Below, in pieces: positions 9,410 to 20,279 of a stretch of 35,908 nt of DNA. A program made the position numbers and the translations under genes. How positions within the stretch are numbered: position 1 is the stretch's first letter; each line of letters starts with the position of its first letter. The notes under the pieces were generated by a model. That model was not told the DNA's origin. It searched no databases and was given only the letters and a program-made list of their open reading frames with translations. This DNA is from Fusobacteriaceae bacterium (GTDB lineage: Bacteria; Fusobacteriota; Fusobacteriia; Fusobacteriales; Fusobacteriaceae), in assembly GCA_016938425.1 (NCBI GenBank), contig JAFGUR010000236.1:1-35908 (forward strand), in the 5' to 3' direction.

Positions 9410-10489
9410 ATGACAAATAGAGAAAAAGAGCTTTTAAAAATAATTAAAGACGATCCTTTAATTAGTCAAATTGAACTGGCTGATAAACTTAATATTACTA
9501 GATCATCAGTAGGAGTTCACATTAGTAATCTTATTAGAAAAGGTTATATTAAAGGGAAAGGGTATATTTTAAATGAATTACCTTACTGCACAGTAATCGG
9601 TGGTGCAAATATGGACGTTCAATGTTTTCCTAAAGATATACTGACTTATCATGATTCTAATCCAGGAAATGTAAAATTGAGTCTTGGAGGAGTTGGTAGA
9701 AATATTGCTGAAAATATGGCTAGACTTGGGCTTAGAACTAAACTAATATCTGTTGTTGGAGATGACTTATACGCTGATGCAATTTTAAAAGGGTCTGAAG
9801 AAGCTGGAGTTGAAATGGATGACTCTTTAATCTTGGAAAAAACAAATAGTTCTACATATTTTTCTATTCTTAATGAAAAAGGTGATTTAGAAATAGCAAT
9901 TTCTGCTATGGATATATATGATAATTTAGATGAAGAATTTATTAAAAAGAAAGATAAAATAATTGAAAATAGTAGAGTTATTATTGTCGATACAAATATT
10001 CCTAAAGAAACTATTGAATATATTGTTAAAAGACATAAAAATACTGTGTTTTTTATAGATACTGTTTCTACAGCAAAATCTATGAAAATTAAAGACATAT
10101 TGGGATATTTTCATACAATAAAGCCTAATAAAATTGAAGCAGAAAAACTTTCTGGAATTATTATTAATAATGACAGCGATTTAGATAGAGTTGCAGATTA
10201 TTTTTTTGAACAAGGAGTAAAAAATGTGTTTATTAGCCTTGGGCAAGATGGAGTTTATTATAATAATCAGAAAGAAAAAGGTAAAATTTTAGGAGAAGAG
10301 GTAGAAGTAGTAAATGCTACGGGAGCTGGAGACGCATTTCTTGCTGCACTTGTTTATGGATATTTAAATGAATTCTCTATGGAAGAAATGGCTAGAATTG
10401 CCCAAAGAGCTAGTATTTTAACCTTAAAACATGAAGATACTATAAATCCAAATATTAATCTAAAAAATATATTAGAAGAAGGAGAATAA
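9410..10489 (+). CDS. psuK: PfkB-family kinase with N-terminal winged HTH; probable pseudouridine kinase
   Basis: HTH (DPLISQIELADKLNITRSSVGVHISNLIRKGYIKG) followed by PfkB motifs (GGVGRNIAENMARLG, NATGAGDAFLAAL); immediately upstream of psuG. Confidence 0.9.
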   Translation: MTNREKELLKIIKDDPLISQIELADKLNITRSSVGVHISNLIRKGYIKGKGYILNELPYCTVIGGANMDVQCFPKDILTYHDSNPGNVKLSLGGVGRNIAENMARLGLRTKLISVVGDDLYADAILKGSEEAGVEMDDSLILEKTNSSTYFSILNEKGDLEIAISAMDIYDNLDEEFIKKKDKIIENSRVIIVDTNIPKETIEYIVKRHKNTVFFIDTVSTAKSMKIKDILGYFHTIKPNKIEAEKLSGIIINNDSDLDRVADYFFEQGVKNVFISLGQDGVYYNNQKEKGKILGEEVEVVNATGAGDAFLAALVYGYLNEFSMEEMARIAQRASILTLKHEDTINPNINLKNILEEGE

Positions 10490-10490
10490 A

Positions 10491-11396
10491 ATGGAAAAAT
10501 ATTTAAAAATTTCTGAAGAGGTTAAGGAAGCATTGGCAAATGGGAAACCTGTTATTGCTTTAGAGTCAACTATTATTTCTCATGGAATGCCTTATCCTCA
10601 AAATGTTGAAACAGCTTTAAAAGTTGAGAACATTATAAGAGAAAATGGTGGAGTTCCTGCTACTATAGCTATTTTAAAAGGTGAGTTAAAAGTTGGTTTA
10701 TCAAGTGAAGAAATTGATTATCTAGGAAAAAGAGGGCTAGACTGTATAAAAACTAGTAGAAGAGACTTAGCTCACATAGTTTCTAATAAATTAGATGGAG
10801 CTACAACAGTTGCTACTACAATGATTATTGCTGAAATGGCTGGGATAAAAGTGTTTGCAACTGGTGGAATAGGAGGAGTTCATAGAGGAGCTGAAACTAC
10901 AATGGATATTTCTGCTGACCTTGAAGAACTTGCTCAAACAAGTGTAGCTGTTGTGTGTGCAGGAGCAAAAAGTATTTTAGATATTGGACTAACTTTAGAA
11001 TATCTTGAAACTAAAGGGGTTCCTGTTGTTGGATTCCAAACAAAAGAAATGCCTGCATTTTACACTAGAAAAAGTGGATTTAGCTTAGATTATAAAATTG
11101 ATAGTGCAGAAGATATTGCAAAAATGATTAAAACTAAATGGGAATTAGGATTAAAAGGTGGAGTTGTAGTAGCAAATCCTATACCAGAAGAATTTGAAAT
11201 GGATTATGACAAAATAACCAATGCAATAGAGACAGCTCTTAAAGAAATGGATGCTAATGGAGTAAAAGGTAAAGAAAGTACACCATTTTTACTAGCAAAA
11301 GTTAAAGAAATTACTGGTGGAGATTCATTAAATTCAAATATTCAACTTGTATTTAATAATGCAAAATTAGCTACTCAAATAGCTAAGACAATTTAA
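10491..11396 (+). CDS. psuG: Pseudouridine-5'-phosphate glycosidase
   Basis: PVIALESTIISHGMPYPQN, TVATTMIIAEMAGIKVFATGGIGGVHRGAE, VVCAGAKSILDIGLTLEYLETKGVPVVGF. Confidence 0.97.
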   Translation: MEKYLKISEEVKEALANGKPVIALESTIISHGMPYPQNVETALKVENIIRENGGVPATIAILKGELKVGLSSEEIDYLGKRGLDCIKTSRRDLAHIVSNKLDGATTVATTMIIAEMAGIKVFATGGIGGVHRGAETTMDISADLEELAQTSVAVVCAGAKSILDIGLTLEYLETKGVPVVGFQTKEMPAFYTRKSGFSLDYKIDSAEDIAKMIKTKWELGLKGGVVVANPIPEEFEMDYDKITNAIETALKEMDANGVKGKESTPFLLAKVKEITGGDSLNSNIQLVFNNAKLATQIAKTI

Positions 11397-11419
11397 TAAA
11401 TAAACAATAAATTAATTTG

Positions 11420-11453
11420 TGAGACAAATAGAAAACTATTTGTCTCATTTTTA
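11420..11453 (+). terminator. Terminator of the psuK-psuG unit
   Basis: 12-bp stem TGAGACAAATAG/CTATTTGTCTCA with AAAA loop and T-run. Confidence 0.85.
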
Positions 11454-11497
11454 TTGTTTATAGTAAAATAAATGAATTCTTTCCTTAAATTAAACTG

Positions 11498-11974
11498 TCA
11501 AAAATTGAAGACACCTTCCCAATTAAATTTACCAGATTCTTCAATATTCTTTGGCCAATAAGAACACCAATTTGGCATTATTGGATTTTCAACTCTATCA
11601 AGGCTCGGAATATAAGGTTTAATATCCAAAATTGGGGTTTCATTGTCCGCATCTATATAGGCTAAACCAATGATACCATTATCATAATCTACATAAGTAA
11701 TATAACTACAACTTAGTCCAATAGGATTAGGCCTTTCAGGAGAACGAGTTGCAAAGGTACCTAATAAATTGGGAGCATTTTTATATGGACTATTCTCAAT
11801 AAGTTTTGTCCTAGATTTACTGTTATCACATTTGTCAAACCACCAAATTATATTAATATAACTAAAATCATTAATATTTGTAAGCCCCTTAATGTAGTTT
11901 TTATTTAGAACTAATTTACTTCCACTACCATCATTTTGAATTTTGCCAATTACTTTTAAATCAAGTTTTTCCAT
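11498..11974 (-). CDS. trmO: TrmO/TsaA-family tRNA methyltransferase (t6A37 N6-methyltransferase family)
   Basis: GTFATRSPERPNPIGLS signature, ILDIKPYIPSLDRV. Confidence 0.88.
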   Translation of the reverse strand: MEKLDLKVIGKIQNDGSGSKLVLNKNYIKGLTNINDFSYINIIWWFDKCDNSKSRTKLIENSPYKNAPNLLGTFATRSPERPNPIGLSCSYITYVDYDNGIIGLAYIDADNETPILDIKPYIPSLDRVENPIMPNWCSYWPKNIEESGKFNWEGVFNF

Positions 11975-12002
11975 AAATAAAATCTCCTTTAATTAATTAT
12001 TT

Positions 12003-12045
12003 ACGGCGCCGTTAATATTAGTGTACTAAGTATAAATTTATACTT
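12003..12045 (-). promoter_or_regulatory. Promoter/operator region of trmO with two perfect palindromes
   Basis: ACGGCGCCGT (12003-12012) and AAGTATAAATTTATACTT (12028-12045). On the minus strand TTGAAG-N17-TACACT places the second palindrome largely in the -35/-10 spacer. Confidence 0.45.
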
Positions 12046-12084
12046 CAAGTTATATTTTTTAAAATTTATACATAAAATAATATA

Positions 12085-12115
12085 AAAAGTACAGATTATA
12101 AAAATCTGTACTTTT
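12085..12115 (-). terminator. Terminator of the glpA-like operon (possibly bidirectional)
   Basis: 13-bp stem AAAAGTACAGATT/AATCTGTACTTTT with 5-nt loop. Confidence 0.75.
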
Positions 12116-12167
12116 GCATAACGTAAAAATAATTTAATTGTAGATATCCAAATTACTAAGTGATATT

Positions 12168-12515
12168 TTACATATCTCTAGAAATTACAACATTTATACC
12201 TGTATCTAATATATTAGATACAACAATTTGACCAACTTTTACTGGAGAAGTTACTTCCAATTTATTAATAACTTCCATGCACTTAAAATTAAGGTCTTTA
12301 GGAATAGCACCATCAGTTTTTACAGGGACTCTTTTATGAATTCCTCCAGAAATTTTAATTGTAGAAGTAATAACTCTTGTTGGATTTGTTAATTCTTTAA
12401 ATCCATAATCAGCACCTCTTTTGCACTCATTTCCTTTAACAGCATAATTATTATCTAGGTCTACCTCAAGATGACATCCCCTTGGACACACTATACAAAT
12501 CAATTCTTTAATCAT
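12168..12515 (-). CDS. DUF1667 small cysteine-containing protein of the glp dehydrogenase operon
   Basis: N-terminal CIVCPRGC..C motif, TNPTRVITSTIKI, KVGQIVVSNILDTGINVV; overlaps the preceding FAD oxidoreductase. Confidence 0.85.
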   Translation of the reverse strand: MIKELICIVCPRGCHLEVDLDNNYAVKGNECKRGADYGFKELTNPTRVITSTIKISGGIHKRVPVKTDGAIPKDLNFKCMEVINKLEVTSPVKVGQIVVSNILDTGINVVISRDM

Positions 12516-13789
12516 TTCAAATCACCTTTATCTTCTATAGAAAATGTTAATTCTTTATTTTTTATATCTTTTAATAAACTAAATGGAATATTTATTTTTT
12601 CCATTTCACCTGGAGCAAGATGAGGCTTTTTAAGTGTTAAAATAGGATTTTCCCCATCTTTAACAATTAAATTAACATTCTTAAATACATCTCCAACTCT
12701 AAAAAATACTTCCAAATTTTTATCAATATTTTCTAATCTAATTTTTTGTGGGACAGTATACCTTACACCAGAAATTGGTTTGATTTTTATGTAATCATCA
12801 TTGTTAACAATTTGATTCAAAACGTATTTTGCGGCATTTTTCCCTGCTTTACGACTTTCAGCACTAACAAAATCAACTAAATCATGAACATGAACAACAT
12901 TTCCACATGCAAAGATTCCTTCTACGCTAGTTTCCATTGATTCATTTACAATTGGACCAGAAGTAACACTATCCATTTCTATTTCAGCTTTGTAGCTTAA
13001 CTCATTTTCAGGAATAAGTCCAACAGACAGTAAAAGAGTGTCAACTTCAAAAGTTTGTTCTGTTCCAGAAATAGGCTTTCTATTTTCATCAACTTTAGCA
13101 ATAGTAACAGCTTCTACCCGTTCTTTTCCTTTAATATTTATAATAGTGTGGCTTAAAAGAAGAGGAATATCATAATCATTTAGACATTGTACAATATTTC
13201 TCATTAATCCTCCTGAATAAGGTAGAAGTTCAACAACAGCTTTTACTTCTGCTCCTTCGAGAGTCATTCTTCTTGCCATAATTAAACCTATATCTCCAGA
13301 ACCCAGTATTAAAACTTTTTTCCCAACCATATAACCTTCCATATTTATAAATCTTTGAGCTGCCCCAGCAGTGAAAATTCCTGCAGGTCTATCTCCAGGA
13401 ATGGCAATAGCACCTCTTGTACGTTCTCTACATCCCATTGCTAAAACAACAGCCTTTGCTTCAAGTTCTACAAAACCATCAATTGTATTAATCATTTGAA
13501 TTTTCTTTTCTTTTGTAAGATTTAAAACCATTGTATCTAATTTATAATCAATACCAATTTCTTTTAATTGCTCTATAAATCTTTGAGCATATTCTGGACC
13601 AGTTAGTTCTTCTTTAAATTCATGAAGTCCAAATCCATTGTGAATGCATTGCTGTAAAATTCCACCAAGTTCTTTATCTCTTTCTATAACTAAAATATTT
13701 TTTGCTCCCGTTTTGTGTGCTTCGATAGCAGCAGCAAGACCAGCAGGTCCTCCACCAATTACAACTATATCATAATTCATTTTTTTCAC
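12512..13789 (-). CDS. NAD(P)/FAD-dependent oxidoreductase associated with glycerol-3-phosphate dehydrogenase
   Basis: IVVIGGGPAGLAAAIEA, VLAMGCRERTRGAIAIPGDRPAGIFTAGAAQ, VLILGSGDIGLIMARRM, GIFACGNVVHVHDLVDFVS. Confidence 0.9.
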   Translation of the reverse strand: MKKMNYDIVVIGGGPAGLAAAIEAHKTGAKNILVIERDKELGGILQQCIHNGFGLHEFKEELTGPEYAQRFIEQLKEIGIDYKLDTMVLNLTKEKKIQMINTIDGFVELEAKAVVLAMGCRERTRGAIAIPGDRPAGIFTAGAAQRFINMEGYMVGKKVLILGSGDIGLIMARRMTLEGAEVKAVVELLPYSGGLMRNIVQCLNDYDIPLLLSHTIINIKGKERVEAVTIAKVDENRKPISGTEQTFEVDTLLLSVGLIPENELSYKAEIEMDSVTSGPIVNESMETSVEGIFACGNVVHVHDLVDFVSAESRKAGKNAAKYVLNQIVNNDDYIKIKPISGVRYTVPQKIRLENIDKNLEVFFRVGDVFKNVNLIVKDGENPILTLKKPHLAPGEMEKINIPFSLLKDIKNKELTFSIEDKGDLK

Positions 13790-13797
13790 CCCGATAA

Positions 13798-15240
13798 TTA
13801 TTTTTTAGTTTCTCCAGTTAAAATATAAGAATTTTCTCCATCAAGAACAATACTTTCAAGAGGTTTGTTTAATTCCTTAGCAAGTATTTCTTGTATTCTT
13901 GGGCCACAAAATCCTCCTTGACATCTACCCATTCCTGGACGACACCTTCTTTTTACTCCGTCAACAGTTGTAGCACCAATATTTCTGTGGATACTGTCAA
14001 TAATTTCGCCTTCAGTAATGTTTTCACATCTACAAATTATTCTTCCATAAGAAGAATCTTTTTTTATTATTTCTTTTTTATTTTCATTAGAAAGTTCCAT
14101 AAATCTTATTTGTTTTTTTCTAAAAGGATTAAAATCTTCTTTTTTAAGAGGGTTTTCCAATATCTCAACAATCATTTTAGATACATCTTCTGCTATAGCA
14201 GGTGCTGCAGATAATCCGGGAGATTTTATTCCAGCTACATCAATAAAATTATTTGTATTTTTTATGACAAAATCTTCTGTATCTGATTCAGCTCTTAATC
14301 CAGCAAATGTTCTAATAACTTCTCTAAGACTAATATTTTTAACTGATTTAGTTGCTCTTTCTTTTATAAATTCTAATTGTTCTGTAGTTGTAGCTTTATC
14401 TTCTTTGTCTAAAATATCCTGAGAATCAGGACCTAATAATAAATTCCCATGAACTGTTGGAGTAACTAAAACTCCTTTTCCTAATTTATTTGGGCATTGA
14501 AAAATTACAGTGTTTACCTTTTTTCCTTCATTTTTATCCATTACAAAATATTGACCTCTTCTTGGAATTATTTTATATTCACATGGATAAACAAAATTGT
14601 GAACTTTATCTGTATATACCCCTGCACAGTTTATGATTATTTTACTTTCATAAGTATTTCCTTTAGAATCTTTAACCTTGTAGAAATTATCCTTTTTTTC
14701 AATGGCAATTACTTCGCTATTTAGCACAAGTTCTACACCGTTATCCATAGCATTTTCAATCATTCCAATAGTTGCTTCCCAAGGTCCAATAATCCCTGCG
14801 GTTTTTGCGTATAATCCTGCAACTACTGAGTCACTTATATTAGGTTCTATCTTTTTAATCTCTTCAAAGTTTAAAATTTCCATTTGAGGTACACCATTTT
14901 TTAAACCTCTTTCATATAACATGTTTAAATGTTTTTTTTCTTCTTCTGAAAAGGCTAAAACAAAAGAACCTATTCTTTTAAATGGGATATCTAATTCGTC
15001 AGCAATTTTTGAATACATTTCATTCCCTTTTGCATTGTACTTTGCCATTAATGTTCCTTCTTTAGCATCATATCCTGCATGAATTATAGCTGAGTTTGCT
15101 TTGGATGTTCCATCAGCTACATCATTTTCTTTTTCTAAAATAATCGTTTTTAATTTGTATTTTGAAAGCTCTCTACTAATAGAAGCCCCCATAATCCCTG
15201 CTCCAATTATTAATACATCATACATAATTATCACTCCCAA
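13798..15240 (-). CDS. glpA: FAD-dependent glycerol-3-phosphate dehydrogenase-like protein (GlpA-like) with C-terminal BFD-type [2Fe-2S] domain; start likely at 15225 (MYDVLIIGAG)
   Basis: DVLIIGAGIMGASISRELSKY, TSKANSAIIHAGYD, C-terminal CRCENITEGEI...RRCRPGMGRCQGGFC; adjacent to glpK. Confidence 0.85.
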   Translation of the reverse strand: MGVIIMYDVLIIGAGIMGASISRELSKYKLKTIILEKENDVADGTSKANSAIIHAGYDAKEGTLMAKYNAKGNEMYSKIADELDIPFKRIGSFVLAFSEEEKKHLNMLYERGLKNGVPQMEILNFEEIKKIEPNISDSVVAGLYAKTAGIIGPWEATIGMIENAMDNGVELVLNSEVIAIEKKDNFYKVKDSKGNTYESKIIINCAGVYTDKVHNFVYPCEYKIIPRRGQYFVMDKNEGKKVNTVIFQCPNKLGKGVLVTPTVHGNLLLGPDSQDILDKEDKATTTEQLEFIKERATKSVKNISLREVIRTFAGLRAESDTEDFVIKNTNNFIDVAGIKSPGLSAAPAIAEDVSKMIVEILENPLKKEDFNPFRKKQIRFMELSNENKKEIIKKDSSYGRIICRCENITEGEIIDSIHRNIGATTVDGVKRRCRPGMGRCQGGFCGPRIQEILAKELNKPLESIVLDGENSYILTGETKK

Positions 15241-15275
15241 TTTTAATCTGTTTCATTTTTTCAGTAAAACAAAAA

Positions 15276-15381
15276 AGCCAAGCAAAGGCAACAATCAAGT
15301 TACCTTTTCTTAGCTTCTCCAGTCTCTTCGCTATATATTCATTTCTACTATAAATATATCCTATTTTTATCTTAAAGTCAA
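15276..15381 (-). promoter_or_regulatory. glpA promoter and terminator-containing leader (candidate GlpP antitermination target)
   Basis: Minus strand TTGACT (15381-15376) N17 TATATT (15358-15353), then AGAGACTGGAGAA (15327-15315), then hairpin AGCTAAGAAAAGGTAAC/GTTGCCTTTGCTTGGCT followed by TTTTTT. Confidence 0.7.
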
Positions 15382-15388
15382 ACTAGAT

Positions 15389-16906
<1,518 letters not shown>

Positions 16907-16961
16907 CTAATATTTATTTTTATTTAGATTAATTTATAATCAATTGTTTGAATCTTTATTT

Positions 16962-17681
16962 TTAGCTCCAAAATGTCATTAATGCTTTGTATAAAACAGC
17001 ACCAGTTATTCCACCAGTAATAGGGGCTACTATTGGAATCCAAGCATATGCCCAATCAGAGTCTCTTTTTCCTCTAATAGGTAAAAGCATGTGAGCAATT
17101 CTTGGTCCTAAATCCCTTGCTGGATTTATTGCATAACCTGTTGGACCTCCAAGGCTTAGACCTAAAGCCCATATTAAAATACCTACAAGAAAAGTTCCTA
17201 TGGAACCAAGATTATTATGACTATTAGTTATTCCTAAAATCCCAATAAGTAACATTGCTGTTCCAATAAACTCTGTTACAAAATTCCAAGTTTGATTTTG
17301 AATTGCTGCTCCTGTTGAAAAGCAAGCCAATTTTCCGTCTGGATTATCTGTTTCATCAAAATGTGTTTTGTATGATAAATATACTAAGACTGCTCCTGCA
17401 AAAGCTCCCAATAATTGTGCTATAATGTAACCAAAAACTAAATTCCAATTAAAAGAACCTATAACTGCTAATCCTAAAGTTACGGCAGGGTTTAAATGAG
17501 CCCCACTTACCCAGCCAGTGATGTAAGCTGCAATTGTAACAGCGAAACCCCATCCAGCAGTGATAACAATCCAACCACTATTTTCCCCCTTAGATTTTTT
17601 TAAAACAACGTTTGCAACAACTCCATTTCCAAGTAAAATTAAAATCATAGTACCAATAAATTCAGCTAAATACATTTTCAC
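16962..17681 (-). CDS. glpF: Glycerol uptake facilitator (aquaglyceroporin)
   Basis: MIP family; GAHLNPAVTLG and GYAINPARDLGPR (two NPA motifs). Confidence 0.98.
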   Translation of the reverse strand: MKMYLAEFIGTMILILLGNGVVANVVLKKSKGENSGWIVITAGWGFAVTIAAYITGWVSGAHLNPAVTLGLAVIGSFNWNLVFGYIIAQLLGAFAGAVLVYLSYKTHFDETDNPDGKLACFSTGAAIQNQTWNFVTEFIGTAMLLIGILGITNSHNNLGSIGTFLVGILIWALGLSLGGPTGYAINPARDLGPRIAHMLLPIRGKRDSDWAYAWIPIVAPITGGITGAVLYKALMTFWS

Positions 17682-17762
17682 ATTAATTACCTCCTAAAGT
17701 TTTGTTGTTAAAAAATTATTATATTATTAAAGGCCTTTTAAACAAATTAATTTATGAAAAAC

Positions 17763-17888
17763 AAAAAAATACATAATTCTCCCAAGAAAAAAGAGAATAT
17801 GTATTTTTTCTCCACACTCCAAAATACATTTTATTTCAATATAAACAATTCGTACTATAAATATACTTTATGTTTGGTATATTGTCAA
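17763..17888 (-). promoter_or_regulatory. glpF promoter and terminator-containing leader (candidate GlpP antitermination target)
   Basis: Minus strand TTGACA (17888-17883) N17 TATATT (17865-17860), then GGAGTGTGGAGAA (17820-17808), then hairpin AAAAAATACATATTCTC/GAGAATTATGTATTTTTTT. Confidence 0.75.
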
Positions 17889-17930
17889 CATATATTTGAT
17901 AAATAATTATTTCACAGAAATTATCTAAAA

Positions 17931-18515
17931 TTACATATTCCAAACATCTTTACTTGTTGAAGAAACTCCATAAGCACCAGCTTCCAATGCACTTATTACA
18001 TCTGATTTATCTTTTATTAATCCCCCAGCAATCACAGGGATTTTTATAGAGTTTTTAATTTCTTTTATTATTTTAGGCATTAATCCTGGTAAAATTTCAA
18101 TTGCATCAGGACAGCTTTCTTTTGCTCCCTTTAAACTATTATTAAGAGAAAGCGAATCTAAAATAAAGAATCTCTGAATAGTCACAAGGTTTTTCGTTTT
18201 AGCATATTTTATCATATTATGTTTTGTACTAATAATACCATCAAGTTTAGTATTTTTTATGAGGTAATCAATTGATAGAATAGAACGAGAAGATAGTCCT
18301 TCTATTAGATCAATATGAATAAAAACAAATTTATTATTTTTTTTAAGGATATCAACCATGTTTGATATTTCAAGTATATTTGAAGACAAAATAAAAACAA
18401 CATTTATGTCAGTAAGAATAATTTTTTTTAAATCATCATATGTGCTGATTGCACCAATAACAGGGCTAATATCAAGTAAACTAGTTAAATTTTCTTTCAT
18501 AAACAACTTCCTCAC
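17931..18515 (-). CDS. glpP: Glycerol-3-phosphate responsive antiterminator; start likely at 18500 (MKENLTSLLD)
   Basis: PVIGAISTYDDL, VFIHIDLIEGLSS, DGIISTKHNMIKYAK, IQRFFILDSLSL, IEILPGLMPKII, PVIAGGLIKDKSDVISALEAGAYGVSSTSKDVW; upstream of glpFK. Confidence 0.95.
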   Translation of the reverse strand: MRKLFMKENLTSLLDISPVIGAISTYDDLKKIILTDINVVFILSSNILEISNMVDILKKNNKFVFIHIDLIEGLSSRSILSIDYLIKNTKLDGIISTKHNMIKYAKTKNLVTIQRFFILDSLSLNNSLKGAKESCPDAIEILPGLMPKIIKEIKNSIKIPVIAGGLIKDKSDVISALEAGAYGVSSTSKDVWNM

Positions 18516-18669
18516 TTTAAAAACATTCCAATTCTAAATATTTTGTTCAGTATGAGTATAACTTGTTTTGAATAAAATAGCAATATCTAAAAAATAAATT
18601 TATAATAAAATCTATATGATATTAAGAAAAAATTCACTTGGTAGAAGTAGAAAGGGTTTTTAGGATAAA

Positions 18670-18698
18670 AAAAATGTTAAACTTAATTTAACATTTTT
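18670..18698 (-). terminator. Terminator of the TPR regulator gene
   Basis: 12-bp stem AAAAATGTTAAA/TTTAACATTTTT, loop CTTAA, T-run on the minus strand. Confidence 0.8.
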
Positions 18699-18711
18699 CA
18701 CTAGGCGTTGA

Positions 18712-19977
18712 TTAAATATTACTAGAATCTTTAAATGAATTTTTGAATGATTTTATAAAAATACTAGAATATTCTTTTGGAAATTTTTCGAAGATTAAAT
18801 CTATGATTTCAACAATTTCAAAATTTGAAAAACTATTTTTAGGTATTTTAAAAATAGCATTTTGAATCTTATTTATTCGATCTATAGTAAAAATTCCGTA
18901 TAATTTGATAAGTTCTATGACACTAAAAATATATTTTTCAATTAGAAAATGACTATCTTTGATATTTACTCCTAAATCTAGTTCTTTTTCAAAGTTTATA
19001 ATGGCATTTTGTATATCATTAAAAAATAGGTATCCTTTTCCTAAGGTCATATAACTTTGATACCTCTTATTATTCCAAATAGAATCAACAGATATTTCTA
19101 GTCTATTTATATTATTTTTAATCATTACTTCGTTTTTTGTCTCTATACCACATAAAATTAAGTTAGAATAAGATAGAACTTTAACGTAATCGCTATTGGA
19201 TGATTCTTTTAAAGTATTACGGAAATAATCAATAGCTTTAAAATATTCTTTGCCCAATATATAACAATAACCGATATTGTTGAGACAAGACTCTTTTGCT
19301 AGAGGTTTATTAACTAAACTCAAAGCTTCTTGGTAAAGATTGATAGCCTTTGCATATGAATTTTTCTTGTGAAAAGCTAGTCCAAAATTGAATAAAATAT
19401 ATCCTTTAATTTCTTTTTCATAAATTAAATTCATATTTAAACTTTTAAAAAGTTGTATAGACTTATACCATTGCTTATTTTTATTATAAACTCTTTGTAA
19501 TTGAAAAATTATTAGAGGTAAAAACTTATTTTTGTTGTGAGAAGCATCTTCTAAAATAGGTTCTAAAAATATTAAAGAATTGTCAATATCCTTAGAAGTA
19601 TTATATAAATAACTTCCAACAATTGAATTAAATTTTATATAGTTTTCTATGCTTAGATATTTTTCAATAGAGAATTTAATTTTAACGAAATCATTAGTAG
19701 TATAATTTTTTAAATTTTTGATTAGTGTATTCATGATATTTTCCGCTTGAACATTTTCACTTTTAGAAATTTCATCAAATTGTGCAATATTTTTTTTAGA
19801 GATGGCATTAATTCTTTTGCAAAGTAGAAGGGCAATTTTTTCTGTTAATTTCACCTTATTATTTTCAATATAAGAAAGCATGGGAATACTAATAATTCCA
19901 TTGCTTAATTCTTTTTGAGAAATATTAAGTGATTTTCGTAATGTTTTAATTTTTTCTCCAGGACTTTTAATTTCCAT
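18712..19977 (-). CDS. XRE-family HTH plus TPR-repeat transcriptional regulator (RRNPP/NprR-like architecture, 421 aa)
   Basis: N-terminal HTH (GEKIKTLRKSLNISQKELSNGIISIPMLSYIENNKVKLTEK), then TPR-like repeats (ILFNFGLAFHKKNSYAKAINLYQEALSL, CLNNIGYCYILGKEYFKAIDYFRNTLKE, YMTLGKGYLFFNDIQNAIINFEKEL). Confidence 0.9.
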   Translation of the reverse strand: MEIKSPGEKIKTLRKSLNISQKELSNGIISIPMLSYIENNKVKLTEKIALLLCKRINAISKKNIAQFDEISKSENVQAENIMNTLIKNLKNYTTNDFVKIKFSIEKYLSIENYIKFNSIVGSYLYNTSKDIDNSLIFLEPILEDASHNKNKFLPLIIFQLQRVYNKNKQWYKSIQLFKSLNMNLIYEKEIKGYILFNFGLAFHKKNSYAKAINLYQEALSLVNKPLAKESCLNNIGYCYILGKEYFKAIDYFRNTLKESSNSDYVKVLSYSNLILCGIETKNEVMIKNNINRLEISVDSIWNNKRYQSYMTLGKGYLFFNDIQNAIINFEKELDLGVNIKDSHFLIEKYIFSVIELIKLYGIFTIDRINKIQNAIFKIPKNSFSNFEIVEIIDLIFEKFPKEYSSIFIKSFKNSFKDSSNI

Positions 19978-19988
19978 AAGTTTCTCCT

Positions 19989-20025
19989 AAATTTAAGTGG
20001 ATTTTAAGTATTTATACTTAAATTT
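19989..20025. promoter_or_regulatory. Repeated half-sites and inverted repeats in the regulator's own 5' region
   Basis: AAATTTAAGT (19989-19998) and ACTTAAATTT (20016-20025) are exact reverse complements; a nested palindrome TTTAAGTA-TTTA-TACTTAAA lies at 20003-20022. Confidence 0.5.
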
Positions 20026-20123
20026 TACCAAATTAACATACAAAGTTTATTTTTTGAAAAAAATAAAGTAATATCTCTGTTGAAGTGTAAAACTAAATAT
20101 TTATAATTAGGTAAGTTATAAAT

Positions 20124-20144
20124 TTTAATTTTGGCAAAATTAAA
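20124..20144. promoter_or_regulatory. 21-bp inverted repeat upstream of the 30-aa peptide ORF (candidate operator)
   Basis: TTTAATTTTG-G-CAAAATTAAA, 10-bp exact arms with 1-nt spacer. Confidence 0.5.
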
Positions 20145-20279
20145 GTTTATAGAGTTTGAATTATTCAGTAGAAATTTTTAGGTTAAACAAATTTATAATT
20201 TAGTTAGTTGTAGAATCAAAAATAAATTATGTTAAGATTTCTCAATAAACTAAAAATAATTTTTTTAGGAGGTGATTAT

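Noticed and set aside
13891-15313. Plus-strand ORFs over the glpA-like gene (13891-14214, 14497-14724, 14702-14887, 15101-15313)
   Set aside because: Low-complexity shadows of a well-supported minus-strand CDS; the last also covers the glpA leader.
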